A stretch of DNA of 64,000 nucleotides, taken from Sporopachydermia quercuum (lineage: Eukaryota; Ascomycota; Sporopachydermiomycetes; Sporopachydermiales; Sporopachydermiaceae). Both the position numbers and the translations under genes were made by a program. The stretch spans positions 788,413 through 852,412 of the forward strand of contig BCGN01000009.1 of assembly GCA_001599295.1 (NCBI GenBank), written 5' to 3'. The notes beneath the pieces were generated by a model, which saw only the letters and a list, made by a program, of their open reading frames with translations, was not told the origin of the DNA and searched no databases. This document shows positions 12,150-23,117 of the stretch, piece after piece (the first letter of the stretch is position 1; the number at the start of each line of letters is the position of its first letter).

Positions 12150-12960
12150 AATCTTGTAGGTATTGCTGTGCATGTGGTAGAGATCAGCATAGAACATTAG
12201 AATTACACAAGAAATTATTAGCTAAGGGAGCTATGATAGAAGTTGCAAAGAACAAAGCGAGATATTATGCGGGGGATAAAAGTCTTGGTTTTAAAGGATG
12301 CNTCAAAGACAAACAAACGGAATGAAGCACTTTAACACAATCAGAAATTTATTTACAAAGGAAAGGAATGATTAGAGCTATTATACAGAAATGTTATGGG
12401 TCCGTTACCACCAAATATTGATGGATCTCTGTGAAAAATACGAATGAATTAATGGTTCGGTTTAAGAATTAAGATATACTGAAATGCACACAAAACTGTA
12501 ATCCATTACAGTTGGTGTCGGAACAATGGAGGTGAATATATGTCTAATGAGTTTATGAGATTCTTGAAGACGTAGGAACAAGACATACTAGCACTTTACA
12601 GATTTCAATTAAATTGTAAAACTGAGAGGCTATATAGATCATTAATGGATTTGGGTAAGAACATTGAAGAGTCTGCATTCTTGTTAAATTCGTATTGGTA
12701 TTTTTCTTTTTCTTTGTCATACGGACCGTTCTACATGCAATNCAATCAATCGATACAAGTTAGAGGACTTTTGAACAGGTATAATGAGAGCACGATTTCA
12801 ATTATGGTAGAAGCGATCTGATTTTAAACAAAAATACCTTAGAATGTTTAGAGTGTATTATGCATGCAAACCAGATGCCAGGCAAGCCGAAGNTATTATT
12901 TTCCAGAGCAGTTAGAGGACATATTCAGGAGTCCCTTTGAATCGACTGGGATGGGATTTA
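12150..12960 (+). mobile_element. Ty1/copia-type retroelement fossil: gag-pre-integrase and integrase
   Basis: Plus-strand translation gives, in order, gag-pre-integrase-like text (about 12160-12300), the start of the integrase core (GPLPPNIDGS at about 12400), and the strongly diagnostic NNGGEYMSNEFMRFL of copia integrases at about 12520-12570. A helical segment follows (about 12630-12700). The copy is broken many times, and no long terminal repeats are seen. It looks old, comparable to the RNase H fossil at 9.6 kb. Confidence 0.75.
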
Positions 12961-14950
12961 GAATATATTGCTACTGGATGTTAGTCAAACCAGTCATTTT
13001 TGGAGCATAGTAAACCCATAAACCTTCTAGTTTTAAGAACTAGTCTTAAGTCCGGGTCAGGCTAGTGCATATATTTCACATAACATAAAGAAAGTTATTT
13101 CAGCCCCACTATCTAGTAGTAGCAACGTACAAGTACATAAAAAAAATTTGATCTTTCGCGTTCCCTAAGTACAGTAAACACAAGATTCACATCTACTTCG
13201 TCTGGTCTATCCAAATCAGACTCTATATCATTATTCAACAATCTGAATAATCAGTAAAAGGAATAAAATAATCATCTTCTATGGAACGAGTTAGGTACCA
13301 GTGGGAAGTCACTGACTTCTTTTGGCTCATCAACAGTACAATAAACAAGCTCATNATCAAAATCATTTACAACTACCCCTTCTTGCTTAAACCACCAATC
13401 TCTTCTTGCGTCGGTTGTACAATTCTCTCTTAGGTACCCTCTCTCTTTCTTTTGACTCTTTGAAAGTTTTTGTTTGCTTCAAGATAATCTCCAGTGTTTT
13501 TTTTAGTTTTCACGAAAGCAGTAGAACTTTCTTGACCACTAAGAGGTGGAGATTCGCGCTCTGTAATATTTGGTTCTTCAACCTAAAAGGAGGAGCTTTG
13601 CTTTGAGGAAACTCCAAATTCCCCGGTCAAATTTCTGTATATTCACAGTAAATTTCAATACCATCACTCTTTGTACCATTGGGTGTTCNCGTATCATTAG
13701 AAGATCCTTTCAACCAACCAGCAGCAGTATNTGGCATTGATTCAATTAACTCATTTTGTTCTCGAAAAAGTTCTTCGTGAGTTATTAGAGTACTTTAATT
13801 TCATACAATGAACATCATGGGCGGTCTCTTGCAAAAAGACCTCCTTCTCTTTCGCATTCAAAGCATCTGTTTATTAAGATTTTTTTTTTCTATTTAAACC
13901 GAGGAATCGACCTCAATGTTCCGTTGTTGATGTCCTAGAAAGCGCCCAAGAACATTCCTATCTCTTTCGAGCCGCAATCAATTGCTCCCTTGACTGCGTT
14001 CCAATATCCGCCTCCTATATACAACATCGGCATAACTCAAGTTTTCTTTCGTGACAAATTGCTGATGAGTTTTCCATGTTGTCCTTTTAACAATTACCAC
14101 TTGACCACCACCTTCGTTTCTTTGCTGTAGTTTACCCCATTTAATGAACGTTCGTATATAAGACAAATCAAACTATAGCAGCAAATAGCGCTCCGGTACC
14201 AGAATTTTCATCAAACTTCATATTGTGAATGTCGTCCATAACTTCCAACTCGTTTCCGTTAATAACCTTAAGCTCGCTTAATAGCATGGTAAATATCTTA
14301 GAGACCATCAAACCATAAAGCAAGAGTCTTAATTTTTGAAATAATATAACAAAGATTATTCAAATTTGCCCTGTTGCAGTTCTTCCGTTCTTTCCTTAAT
14401 TCAGAAGGAGGTACTTGTAGTAACTTCTTAACACCTCTAGTTTGTAAAGTGTTGATATAGATAGAGGTCGTAGTTAGCATTTGCGTTTATGTAATCTTTA
14501 TTTCAGTTCTCTGTACTTCAAAGGGAATGGATAATAATTAAATCTTTAACTCATACATNGCAAGTTTAAAGTCGCTGGTATATGTTCACAATGAATGTGT
14601 TGCATTATTCTGCTATGATACATGTTCAATATTTGTGTAAAGTCCTGTGTATGCAAAGGGGTTTCCTCCACCTCTTCGGATTTATCTATTTCACTTATTG
14701 TTTGTTTACTCATATACTTTGATGCAATCAAGGAAATCAACTCGTACAAAACACATACGTAGGTCCTACAACAATAATATTTACTTACGCCTTTAGTCCA
14801 GCTCTCTGTCTCTGTCTGTTTACCTGTCTGCTTCCTAATTACTAGCTTTGAGTATATTTTATGCAAAAGCGTATATTTATCTGTTGACACCTTTAGGAAA
14901 TTCACATCTTACAGGTAGCTGGAATAATCAACGATTTGAGATTTCTTGTA
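12961..14950 (-). mobile_element. Probable further copia-type fossil DNA, minus strand
   Basis: Several minus-strand stretches look like eroded coding text. Around 13.9-14.05 kb there is SYADVV-like text and, in another frame, a YWNAVKGAI-like phrase. Both resemble the conserved start of the copia reverse transcriptase region. A minus-strand open stretch of about 119 codons (14546-14905) has no ATG at its beginning and no recognised domain. The assignment is weaker than for the two fossils upstream. If correct, the block contains insertions in both orientations. Broken many times and old. Confidence 0.33.
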
Positions 14951-16484
14951 ATATGTAAGGCAAAATGGAAGGTACCAGAAAGTGGAATTTGACAGTATAC
15001 AACAGGAACACAGAGAGCCAGAAGAGGATGCCACTGGTCAATGTGCTCGCCAGTTATATAGGGATTCCCTGTCGTCACAGAATCCTGCCAGAGTGACTTA
15101 TTGATTGCGGGAAGTCATTATATTTGAATATGGTAAACGACTTTACCCTAAAAGACTTGACTTAGAAATCGGGTTGCAATAAGGTTAAAGGAGCGAATCT
15201 AGTCGTTAGAGTTAACCATGCTGTTAGTTATCCCACACTATGAGAGAGACCGTAATGGGTGATCAAACTGTCATCTCATGGCCCATAATGTAATGTGTCC
15301 AAATTAAAAATTGAGTATAAAAATTGTTTATATTTTATCACATATTTATATTGTTATATAGCATTTGATTTACTACTTGCTTGAGAATGATTGTCAAAAG
15401 AATATTTATTGTATATTAAATTCTTGATGTCAGTAGATTAGAGTTTCTTCGAACCAAGAAAATTGTAACTCAAATTTAGGTTGAAAACATTAAATATGTG
15501 GAGAGATATATACTTTCGAAAGCAATTAATAATATAAAAAAATTGAAAAACTGTATTTAACTACTACTACAGGTACTCTCAAGTACAGAGGTTCTGAAAC
15601 TCTTAATACAATATTATTAGAGGATAAAAAAGTAACTATAATCTCTTTTGGAGAGATTAGATATTAGTTGATTTTTTCTTGTTTGAAAGAGAGTTCACAA
15701 ATCTGATTTTCAACTTCTCTTTATACAATAAACTCTTCTTTGCGGACGAAAAAAATTAGCACCATTTGAGACAGCCCAATGAATGAATCCCCCACTTCTA
15801 CCCATACTGAAAATGCTAGAAAATGTTAGTACTCCTTCACAGCAGTTTACCTCTTCCCCAGATCAACCTTTACATTATTAGAATAAAAATAAAGGGCTAT
15901 ATTGTAGAAACTATGTAGTTATATAGATATTAATAGTTTCCCATATTATGTTTCCTCATACCCTTATGCGATCATGTTCGATCTTCACTAAATTATTTCT
16001 GATGTCCCCTATATTAACCAAATCTTTTCTTCTGAATTTTTCGTATTATATGCTCTATTATATCAAGAATCTTAGTTCAAATTAAGGCGCTGTAGTTTAT
16101 CACAATACGCGAAACTATTATTTCTTCTTCCGTAACAATAGCATTGGCGGCATTCAGGTGAAGTCTTTTGTTTAGTCTAAGAGATAAGAAATGGTTTGAC
16201 ACTTATATTTCCATACTTGGGCTTTGGTGTCCCAATTCAGGTATATAATGTAATTAGCTATCGCCACAGCTTATCTATCAATCAGAATCGTAATCACTTA
16301 ATCAGCGAGTTACGCCATTCCTGGCGGCCCCTAGTCTAATAGAAAGTACAATAGTGTGTGTGCGTGGGCTTGCGAGTTAGGTTTCGTCGGTGACTTTAAC
16401 AGTCAAATGATAGAAATCAACGTAAATCAAATCTCAAGGTTTCATTATAAAGCTATAGACCTAACATTCATCATTATATGAATA
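14951..16484. other. Spacer upstream of LAP2, right end of gene-free block
   Basis: Strongly AT-rich between about 15300 and 16100, with no coding text on either strand. The last few hundred bases should carry the LAP2 promoter. I see no other feature. Confidence 0.5.
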
Positions 16485-18377
16485 ATGGCGCGAAAGTTGT
16501 TCGATAAAAACAGACCAAGAACATCACCAGAGAAGGATCCTTCTACTCTTTCAAACTATGGATTCTTTCGTGCAAATTTCACCCATTTGAACCTTCAAGT
16601 GTCCTTTGAGAGAAAAAGTATATCGGGATTTATTGAAATTGGAGTTGTAGCAACATCCACAACTGAATCAATTGTTCTGGATACATCGTATCTTGAAATA
16701 TCTTCTGTTGTTGTAAATGGTATCAGTGTACCTTTTCTTCTCAAGGAAAGAGAAGAACCGTTAGGCTCAGCTTTGGTTATTAAATATCTAGTAGAATTTG
16801 GTAAAAGTTACGTGATAAAGGTCTTTTACTCTACTACCGAAAAATGTACTGCCTTACAATGGTTAGATCCAATGCAAACCTCCGGCAAGAATAACCCATA
16901 TCTGTTCTCGCAGTGTGAATCTATTCATGCTAGATCTCTATTCCCTTGCTTCGACACTCCATCAATTAAATGTCCCTATCACATCACTGTTAACTCTCCA
17001 TACAACGTTGTTTGTAGCGGGCTTCCAGTTAAGGAAGCAGGCGAAAATAGCCCCAACGTGTATGAATTCAGTCAAAAGATCCCAATCCCCAGTTACTTGT
17101 TTGCTATTGCAAGTGGTAATATTACTTCAGCAAATATAGGACGGAGATCATTGGTTTATACTGAACCAGAAAATATTGGTGCCTGTAAATATGAATTCGA
17201 GGCTGATATGGAGAACTTCCTTGAAACTGCCGAAAAACTTGTATATGAATATGAGTGGGGCTGGTATAATGTCTTGGTTTTACCTCCATCTTTTCCTTAT
17301 GGTGGGATGGAAAATCCCAATATAACTTTTGCTACGCCGACAATTGTTTCTGGTGATCGACAAAACGTAGATGTCATAGCTCACGAATTAGCCCATTCGT
17401 GGAGTGGGAACTTGGTAACTAATGCCTCTTGGGAGCACTTTTGGTTGAATGAAGGCTGGACTGTTTACTTGGAAAGAAGGATCATCGGATCTTTGCATGG
17501 GGAAAAGTATAGGCAATTTTCTGCAATTATTGGCTGGTCGGATTTAGTTGACTCTGTTGAATCCCTGGGAAAATACTATAATAAGTATTCACAGCTAGTG
17601 ATCGATTTGAAAGACAAAAGTGATCCTGATGATTCGTACAGTAGTGTTCCTTATGAAAGAGGATTCAATTTGCTTTATCATATTGAGACAAAGCTTGGAG
17701 GGAAAGAAAAGTTCGATCCATTCATAAAATATTATTTCCGTAAGTTCAGAGGTCTTTCTCTCGATACTTATCAGTTTGTTGATACTTTATATGAATTTTA
17801 TNCCAATGAGAAAGATTTATTGGATGAGATCGATTGGGACATGTGGTTCTATTCACCAGGATTGCCTCCCAAGCCTGATTTTGACACAGGTCTTGTTGAC
17901 GAATGTTATAATTTAGTAGATACCTGGATTGGTGCTTGTAAACAGCATCAAGACTGGACTTCTGAGGATTACGTAAAAGTATTTTCATCTAAAGATATTT
18001 CAAGCTGGGTGGCAAACCAATCGTTAGTGTTTTTAGATACTTTAGTGAGTTCTCAAACAGATAGTTTTCAATGGAAAAACAATCAGGAAGCATTATTAGC
18101 TATGAGCGAAATTTATAAGGAATATGAGCAATCTCAGAACGCTGAGATAGTATTCCGATGGCTACGATTGAACATTGTTGCTAGAGTTGAGAGTTATTAT
18201 CAGAAGTTGGCCCAATGGGTAGGCACCGTTGGTCGTATGAAGTTTGTTCGTCCAGGGTATTTAATGTTGAAGGAAGTTGATGAACAGCTTGCTTTAGACA
18301 CGTTTGAGAAGTTCAAGGAGATGTATCATCCTATTTGTAGGGCACTGGTTGAAAAAGATTTGGGAATCTCGAAGTGA
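16485..18377 (+). CDS. LAP2: M1 zinc aminopeptidase / leukotriene A4 hydrolase homologue, Lap2-like
   Basis: A zinc metallopeptidase of family M1 with the leukotriene A4 hydrolase architecture: N-terminal beta domain, thermolysin-like catalytic domain and helical C-terminal domain. The exopeptidase motif GGMEN lies at 273-277 (Glu276 anchors the substrate amino end). The zinc motif HELAH gives His300, Glu301 and His304, with the third ligand Glu323 in NEGW, 19 residues on. Tyr390 in YERGFNLLYH is the expected transition-state tyrosine. Yeast Lap2 has 671 residues and this protein 630, mostly through a shorter N-terminus. The ATG at 16485 gives a sensible start just before the first beta strands. 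One N (near residue 439) does not disturb the frame. The yeast enzyme is a cytosolic or nuclear leucyl aminopeptidase with weak epoxide hydrolase activity. The gene converges with the GEF gene downstream. Confidence 0.93.
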   Translation: MARKLFDKNRPRTSPEKDPSTLSNYGFFRANFTHLNLQVSFERKSISGFIEIGVVATSTTESIVLDTSYLEISSVVVNGISVPFLLKEREEPLGSALVIKYLVEFGKSYVIKVFYSTTEKCTALQWLDPMQTSGKNNPYLFSQCESIHARSLFPCFDTPSIKCPYHITVNSPYNVVCSGLPVKEAGENSPNVYEFSQKIPIPSYLFAIASGNITSANIGRRSLVYTEPENIGACKYEFEADMENFLETAEKLVYEYEWGWYNVLVLPPSFPYGGMENPNITFATPTIVSGDRQNVDVIAHELAHSWSGNLVTNASWEHFWLNEGWTVYLERRIIGSLHGEKYRQFSAIIGWSDLVDSVESLGKYYNKYSQLVIDLKDKSDPDDSYSSVPYERGFNLLYHIETKLGGKEKFDPFIKYYFRKFRGLSLDTYQFVDTLYEFYXNEKDLLDEIDWDMWFYSPGLPPKPDFDTGLVDECYNLVDTWIGACKQHQDWTSEDYVKVFSSKDISSWVANQSLVFLDTLVSSQTDSFQWKNNQEALLAMSEIYKEYEQSQNAEIVFRWLRLNIVARVESYYQKLAQWVGTVGRMKFVRPGYLMLKEVDEQLALDTFEKFKEMYHPICRALVEKDLGISK

Positions 18378-18815
18378 TGGATTTGCTTTATCTGTAGATT
18401 TATTAGTGATACATAATTTATATAAATAAAGCATAGAATACTGAGTAGAGGATATGTTACTGACTTATTAAAATATTCGGTTGTTCATATGATTCAAATT
18501 GTTTTTGCAACTGACTGAAGAAAGCGAATTACATGAGAAATAACCAATCGAGTCATTTAGGAGAAAGATTGTGAATAAATTAATTAAAAATGAAAGCATG
18601 CTGATTACTGCTTGCTATTGAATCAATCGTGTGATATGATATAATTTGATATAACTTTATAATATGAATATTATAACAGTCTAAGTAGTTTGAGTAGTCT
18701 GAATAGTGATCCAGTCCTATTTGTATCATTTCTTTTCCTACATATACCTTATCATTTCTTTCTAAATATCTCTTCTCCTAATACTATATATCCTTATCAT
18801 TATATCATCTACTAT
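18378..18815. other. Convergent 3' spacer between LAP2 and GEA1/2
   Basis: 438 bp of AT-rich DNA between two converging genes, presumably holding both 3' ends. No coding or RNA feature is seen. Confidence 0.5.
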
Positions 18816-21800
18816 CTACTCCTTGCTCTTCTCTTTCCTTTGCTTAACGGAGTCCTTCTTCTCAAACTTCTTCATTAATATATCAACATCTTCCAGGCCT
18901 GAATACACTTCTCCTATAGTTTCGACCGGATTTCTTAAAACTTCAGAGATTCCACTAAACGATGTCTCAGGCAGATCCAATAGAAAATCGACTCCTGGTG
19001 ATATAACTGCTTGAATTGCACTTTTACTGTCAACATCATAATCAAGCAGCATTTGGAAGTATATCAAAAGCAGCTTGGACACCATCTCATTGGAAAACAG
19101 TCTGTTATTGGCAATTGTGGGTTTTCCTTCATCGTCTGCTGATTGTTTCATCGCGGCTATTTTTTCTCGTTCGTTCTTGAAATACTTGTTGAACACATTG
19201 ATCACGTCTACCAAGAGCTCACCAGAATGTTTCCTCACTGCCAAAGCCAAGTATGCTGTGATCTCTAAAATGTACGCCGAAACTGCTGCATCGTTAAACG
19301 GAACTGAGTGAATTCCATCTTTCAAAACAGGAATCTCGTCTGGAATGGGCGGTAATGAAGCAAGTAGGAAGTTTCCCACTTTGATGACAGTGTGAACATC
19401 TGATTCGATAACAAAGGCAAATATTTCGTTGATATGACAGCTTTTCAAACAGTCAACAGCACATAACGTGGCTTCAATTTCCTCGTCCCAGGGCTCTGGA
19501 GGCTCATCGTCATTGAATCCTTTCAAATAGCTGCTTAATGTTGACAAGAAGCCTTGTTCTTTATTCTCTGTTCGTTTGATGACATACTGGGGTTTAATCT
19601 CAGGGAAGAACGATGTTAGCTGTAATCCAGTTTTCCGAGAGAACGTTTCTCTCAGGTCTGGGAATGGTGCTACTTTCCCGTCAATCAAACGGTTCTTATA
19701 TAAGCAAATGAGTATTTCTACAATTTCTTTCCATCCCAAATCGACNATGCTACCGTTTTTCATAACAGTGCGGAATAACACTACCATAGTAAGCTGGTTT
19801 TTGAAATTCATGCCAAACCGGACTGCTGTTTGTGATACAGTGATTTCGCTAATAATGCTGTCTTCTTCGATCTCGATTTTCGTGGTGGGGATCAAATCAC
19901 GGATGCCTGCGTTTTCGTTTGTTTTCCGTTCGATTTCTGAATGAGCTGTTTCCCACATAAACTGCTGACCTTCGTCAGTGAGACCTGTTGCGTCTGCCAG
20001 GACACGTACTACTTCATCTACAACGGACTCAAGGCCTTGGAAGGCAGCTAGGCTATTGCATTTGTCCAGAGCAGTCATAACTGTAGCCATAACATGATCG
20101 TCGGTAGCTGCTTCAAACACTGTGATGAACGTCGTTAATAGATAAGGCCACAGCATAGCAAACAGTGGTCGATCATACTGAATTTGCTCTTCTGGAGTTA
20201 TAGTAGCAACCGATGTATTGCTATCATTTGTTGCTTCAGCCATTCGTACCTCTGATATAAGATTATTCCATCGTTCTTCGAAATACAGCTTGTTCTTTGT
20301 CCCTTTGTCTTTATGATCTTCTGGCATCACAATCTCCTTGTCCCGAATAGAATTATAGATTCTTTCTAAATACCAAGCAGGGAAGTCTTCACCTTGGTTG
20401 ACTCCTCTGAGATTGTTTTTATATTCAGCAAGAGACATATGTTTTTTTATCCTAGGATTATGCAAATCAGTATTGAGAAGAATGATGGAATACGATAGAA
20501 CAAACACAGCGTCAGCATCAGCTACGTAGAATGTTTCAGGAGAGTCTTCTGCTGCCTTGGTGGTTGTCCCGGTTGCCGCCTCGGTTGCTGCTTCAACTCC
20601 ACATGCTACATATCGTTTGCCGAAGCATTCAACTATTCGTTCAATCTGCTGAGACTCTCCTGGTAATCTGAAGCTTCTCAAAAGCACTCTTAATGCTTCG
20701 TCCACTCGTAATCCTGCAAACTGGAACTTGCTCATGAACTTCTCAAGCAATTCGATATTCTTAGGCTTTGAAAGATAAATCCCAAGCTCTTTTTTATCAA
20801 TTCGGCCTGACTTTGTGTAGAAGAAATCTGCAACTTGATCGAGGTCTTCTGCAGAGGAAATGAACCCATGTTGTTCTAGTTTCTTGAGTCCATCTTTAAT
20901 AGAAGTATTTAAGGCGTTGGTACAGGAGATAAATAGTGCTTTCCTATCTTTGTTAGCAATAGTTTTGATGACTTCTGTATGCGAAATACCATCAAGCTTT
21001 ATGCCAGAGTTATGATTGAGATTGACAGTGCTATGATTGCTGTTTCTTTTGCTATTACTGTTGCTATTATTGTTGCTGGTATTGTTATCTTCATTGTCAC
21101 CATTGGTACTGCCCTTCTGGTTGATATACTTCACCATTCGACTGTTCATAGCCTCCAATACAGAAATAAGCCCATCAAGACATATAGGTGGTGTAGATTC
21201 AGTAGTCCATAAAACAGCATCAGGTTGAGAATGCCTGCTAAGAAACTTTACCAGGTTCAAGCAGAGGTCAGACCTGTCAAGATTGCAGTCATAAAACACG
21301 AAGAGGTTAGAAAAGAAGTTTGGTGATAGTGTCCAGAGCAATGCAAGATGGTCTATTAGTAGTTCTTTAATGGCTGGTGGTCGATTGTTATGATATGCAG
21401 GCAAGGACAGCCCTGTAGATGATTGATTGAGCTTCAGAGCTTTCTTGTTGTCATATAAAAGGTTTGTTCGGGACCCGTTGAGAGAAGAAGCAATAGAAGG
21501 CGTAGAACTTGGCTGTACAAGCTGGTTTGGCTGTTGATTCTGCTGCTGTTCGGTCGTCGTCTCAACCGGCTCGGGGCTCGCAATAGGTGAAGAGGTACCA
21601 CTGGCAACATTACCCACGCCCAGAGGGTCGAGAGACTCAAGTTCGCCTGCGTAAATTCCTCGGAGAAGCACCTGTAGCGCCATTTCCAATTGGAGCTTCA
21701 ATTCTGTTTGCAAACAGGAAAACAGCGTCACCAGAATCTTCAAAGCTCCAGAAAGAAGAATCGGAGAGCTCTCAGGCGCTTCTATGATCTGTATCACGTT

Positions 21801-23117
21801 TTTACATAGGGAATCTGACACCAGACCTATCAAGGAAGGAAATTTGGGGAACACTGTGCCCGATACTTCTAGAGTAGTGTTTACCAAAGCTAGTGCTAGC
21901 ACTCTTGTAGATTCCATGTGGTGGAGCTGGTTGGAGGTCGAGAGCATTGAAATTAGAATGGTGAATATTTCCTTGATGGCAGGGAACCCGTAGGGCATTT
22001 GAGCTGTTGGGGTAGTTGCAGCGTTAGGATTGACAGCAGAATTAGATTGGGTATTAGAATCATCAACAGAATCAGTAACATAATCATCAGGTGGTTTGCT
22101 CTGCTTTCCAACGACAATAGCAGTAGGCTTTTTGTCGGTTTCTCTTGTCTGTTGAGGTGAATCAGCTTCTGAGTATTCTTCTCCCTCAGATGGCTGTCGT
22201 TCAAATCTTTCCTCTATAGAAGAATCGCTGTCATCATCTCCACGTTCACCAGAAATCCCAGTAACCTTCCCGCTAGCCAAATTAACACTACTGCTGTTTT
22301 CGCTACCAGGAAACAGCATATCCTTGAGCCCAGGGTCAACTACTTCACTGATGCCTACTGTTACAACTTCAGCATCGAGTTCATGCAAACGAGCAAAAAT
22401 AACTACGATTATATTCAACATACTCATCTCGGCAGCTTTCCGCATGACCTCGCTTCGTCTTTTGTTGCAGGCAAGTGATAGACATGTTTGAACGACCTCG
22501 AATACTACATCGTCAGGCAGTAAAGGACCTAACCCTGGAGATGACACAATGATCTCCAGCAAGCGAAGCACTTTCAACAAAACAGCATCGTCTTGAGCTT
22601 GTTCGGCAGCTTCGAACCTGCAGTTTGTTAAGGCAGAAACAAAATGAGGTAGCACGTATATAAGCTGTTCTTTCTTACAGTTCCCAGGCAGAATATTATA
22701 CGTGATGAACTTGTTCACTGAACTGAGTCCTAATGATGTTATATAGCCAGTGGTCGAAGAAGACTTTATAAGCAAAAGGAAAGGCTGCAAGACCGTCAAA
22801 AGGTCAATTTCCTCAATGGATTCAACTTCAAGCAGCATTTGCTTCAGCTGGATGAATCCTGAAAGCAAAGGAGACTTCTGCTTGTTATTATTGTTTGATT
22901 TGCCAGTAGATTTGCCCAAAGCAAACCTGCCCGCGAAAATCTCCTCGTCGGTGAATAACTCAGACGCACTGCTGGAGAAAATAGATGCCACGCCGGAATT
23001 TAGCCAGCGAGATTGCTTCCGCATAGCTGAGATAATATTGGTACATTCGTTGATCACTAGAACCACAGGATCCACCGACACGATAGCAATACCGTTATGC
23101 ATGTTTGACGTGTTCAT
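18816..23117 (-). CDS. GEA2: Golgi Arf guanine-nucleotide exchange factor (Sec7 domain), Gea1/Gea2-like
   Basis: A large Arf-GEF of the GBF/Gea class that activates Arf1 at the early Golgi and so drives COPI vesicle formation. The 1433 residues compare with 1408 (Gea1) and 1459 (Gea2) in S. cerevisiae. The Sec7 domain spans about 724-930. It contains the loop FRLPGESQQIERI, with the catalytic glutamic finger at Glu821, and the hallmark VLSYSIILLNTDLHNP. The N-terminal region corresponds to the DCB and HUS domains of the family. Low-complexity inserts interrupt it: an acidic Ser-rich stretch at about 290-360 and an Asn/Ser-rich stretch at about 669-705. A small Ala/Thr-rich insert sits inside the Sec7 domain (after CFGKRYVACG). 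The C-terminal HDS-type helical repeats end in a basic tail. I cannot separate Gea1 from Gea2; a single ancestral gene is likely here. Confidence 0.93.
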   Translation of the reverse strand: MNTSNMHNGIAIVSVDPVVLVINECTNIISAMRKQSRWLNSGVASIFSSSASELFTDEEIFAGRFALGKSTGKSNNNNKQKSPLLSGFIQLKQMLLEVESIEEIDLLTVLQPFLLLIKSSSTTGYITSLGLSSVNKFITYNILPGNCKKEQLIYVLPHFVSALTNCRFEAAEQAQDDAVLLKVLRLLEIIVSSPGLGPLLPDDVVFEVVQTCLSLACNKRRSEVMRKAAEMSMLNIIVVIFARLHELDAEVVTVGISEVVDPGLKDMLFPGSENSSSVNLASGKVTGISGERGDDDSDSSIEERFERQPSEGEEYSEADSPQQTRETDKKPTAIVVGKQSKPPDDYVTDSVDDSNTQSNSAVNPNAATTPTAQMPYGFPAIKEIFTILISMLSTSNQLHHMESTRVLALALVNTTLEVSGTVFPKFPSLIGLVSDSLCKNVIQIIEAPESSPILLSGALKILVTLFSCLQTELKLQLEMALQVLLRGIYAGELESLDPLGVGNVASGTSSPIASPEPVETTTEQQQNQQPNQLVQPSSTPSIASSLNGSRTNLLYDNKKALKLNQSSTGLSLPAYHNNRPPAIKELLIDHLALLWTLSPNFFSNLFVFYDCNLDRSDLCLNLVKFLSRHSQPDAVLWTTESTPPICLDGLISVLEAMNSRMVKYINQKGSTNGDNEDNNTSNNNSNSNSKRNSNHSTVNLNHNSGIKLDGISHTEVIKTIANKDRKALFISCTNALNTSIKDGLKKLEQHGFISSAEDLDQVADFFYTKSGRIDKKELGIYLSKPKNIELLEKFMSKFQFAGLRVDEALRVLLRSFRLPGESQQIERIVECFGKRYVACGVEAATEAATGTTTKAAEDSPETFYVADADAVFVLSYSIILLNTDLHNPRIKKHMSLAEYKNNLRGVNQGEDFPAWYLERIYNSIRDKEIVMPEDHKDKGTKNKLYFEERWNNLISEVRMAEATNDSNTSVATITPEEQIQYDRPLFAMLWPYLLTTFITVFEAATDDHVMATVMTALDKCNSLAAFQGLESVVDEVVRVLADATGLTDEGQQFMWETAHSEIERKTNENAGIRDLIPTTKIEIEEDSIISEITVSQTAVRFGMNFKNQLTMVVLFRTVMKNGSXVDLGWKEIVEILICLYKNRLIDGKVAPFPDLRETFSRKTGLQLTSFFPEIKPQYVIKRTENKEQGFLSTLSSYLKGFNDDEPPEPWDEEIEATLCAVDCLKSCHINEIFAFVIESDVHTVIKVGNFLLASLPPIPDEIPVLKDGIHSVPFNDAAVSAYILEITAYLALAVRKHSGELLVDVINVFNKYFKNEREKIAAMKQSADDEGKPTIANNRLFSNEMVSKLLLIYFQMLLDYDVDSKSAIQAVISPGVDFLLDLPETSFSGISEVLRNPVETIGEVYSGLEDVDILMKKFEKKDSVKQRKEKSKE

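Noticed and set aside
9590-12960. RNase H and integrase fossils as one copia element
   Set aside because: Same strand but RNase H lies before integrase, the reverse of the copia pol order, so they are more likely separate insertions.
14546-14905. 119-codon minus-strand open frame as a gene
   Set aside because: It has no ATG at its beginning and no domain, and it lies among broken retroelement DNA; treated as fossil sequence instead.
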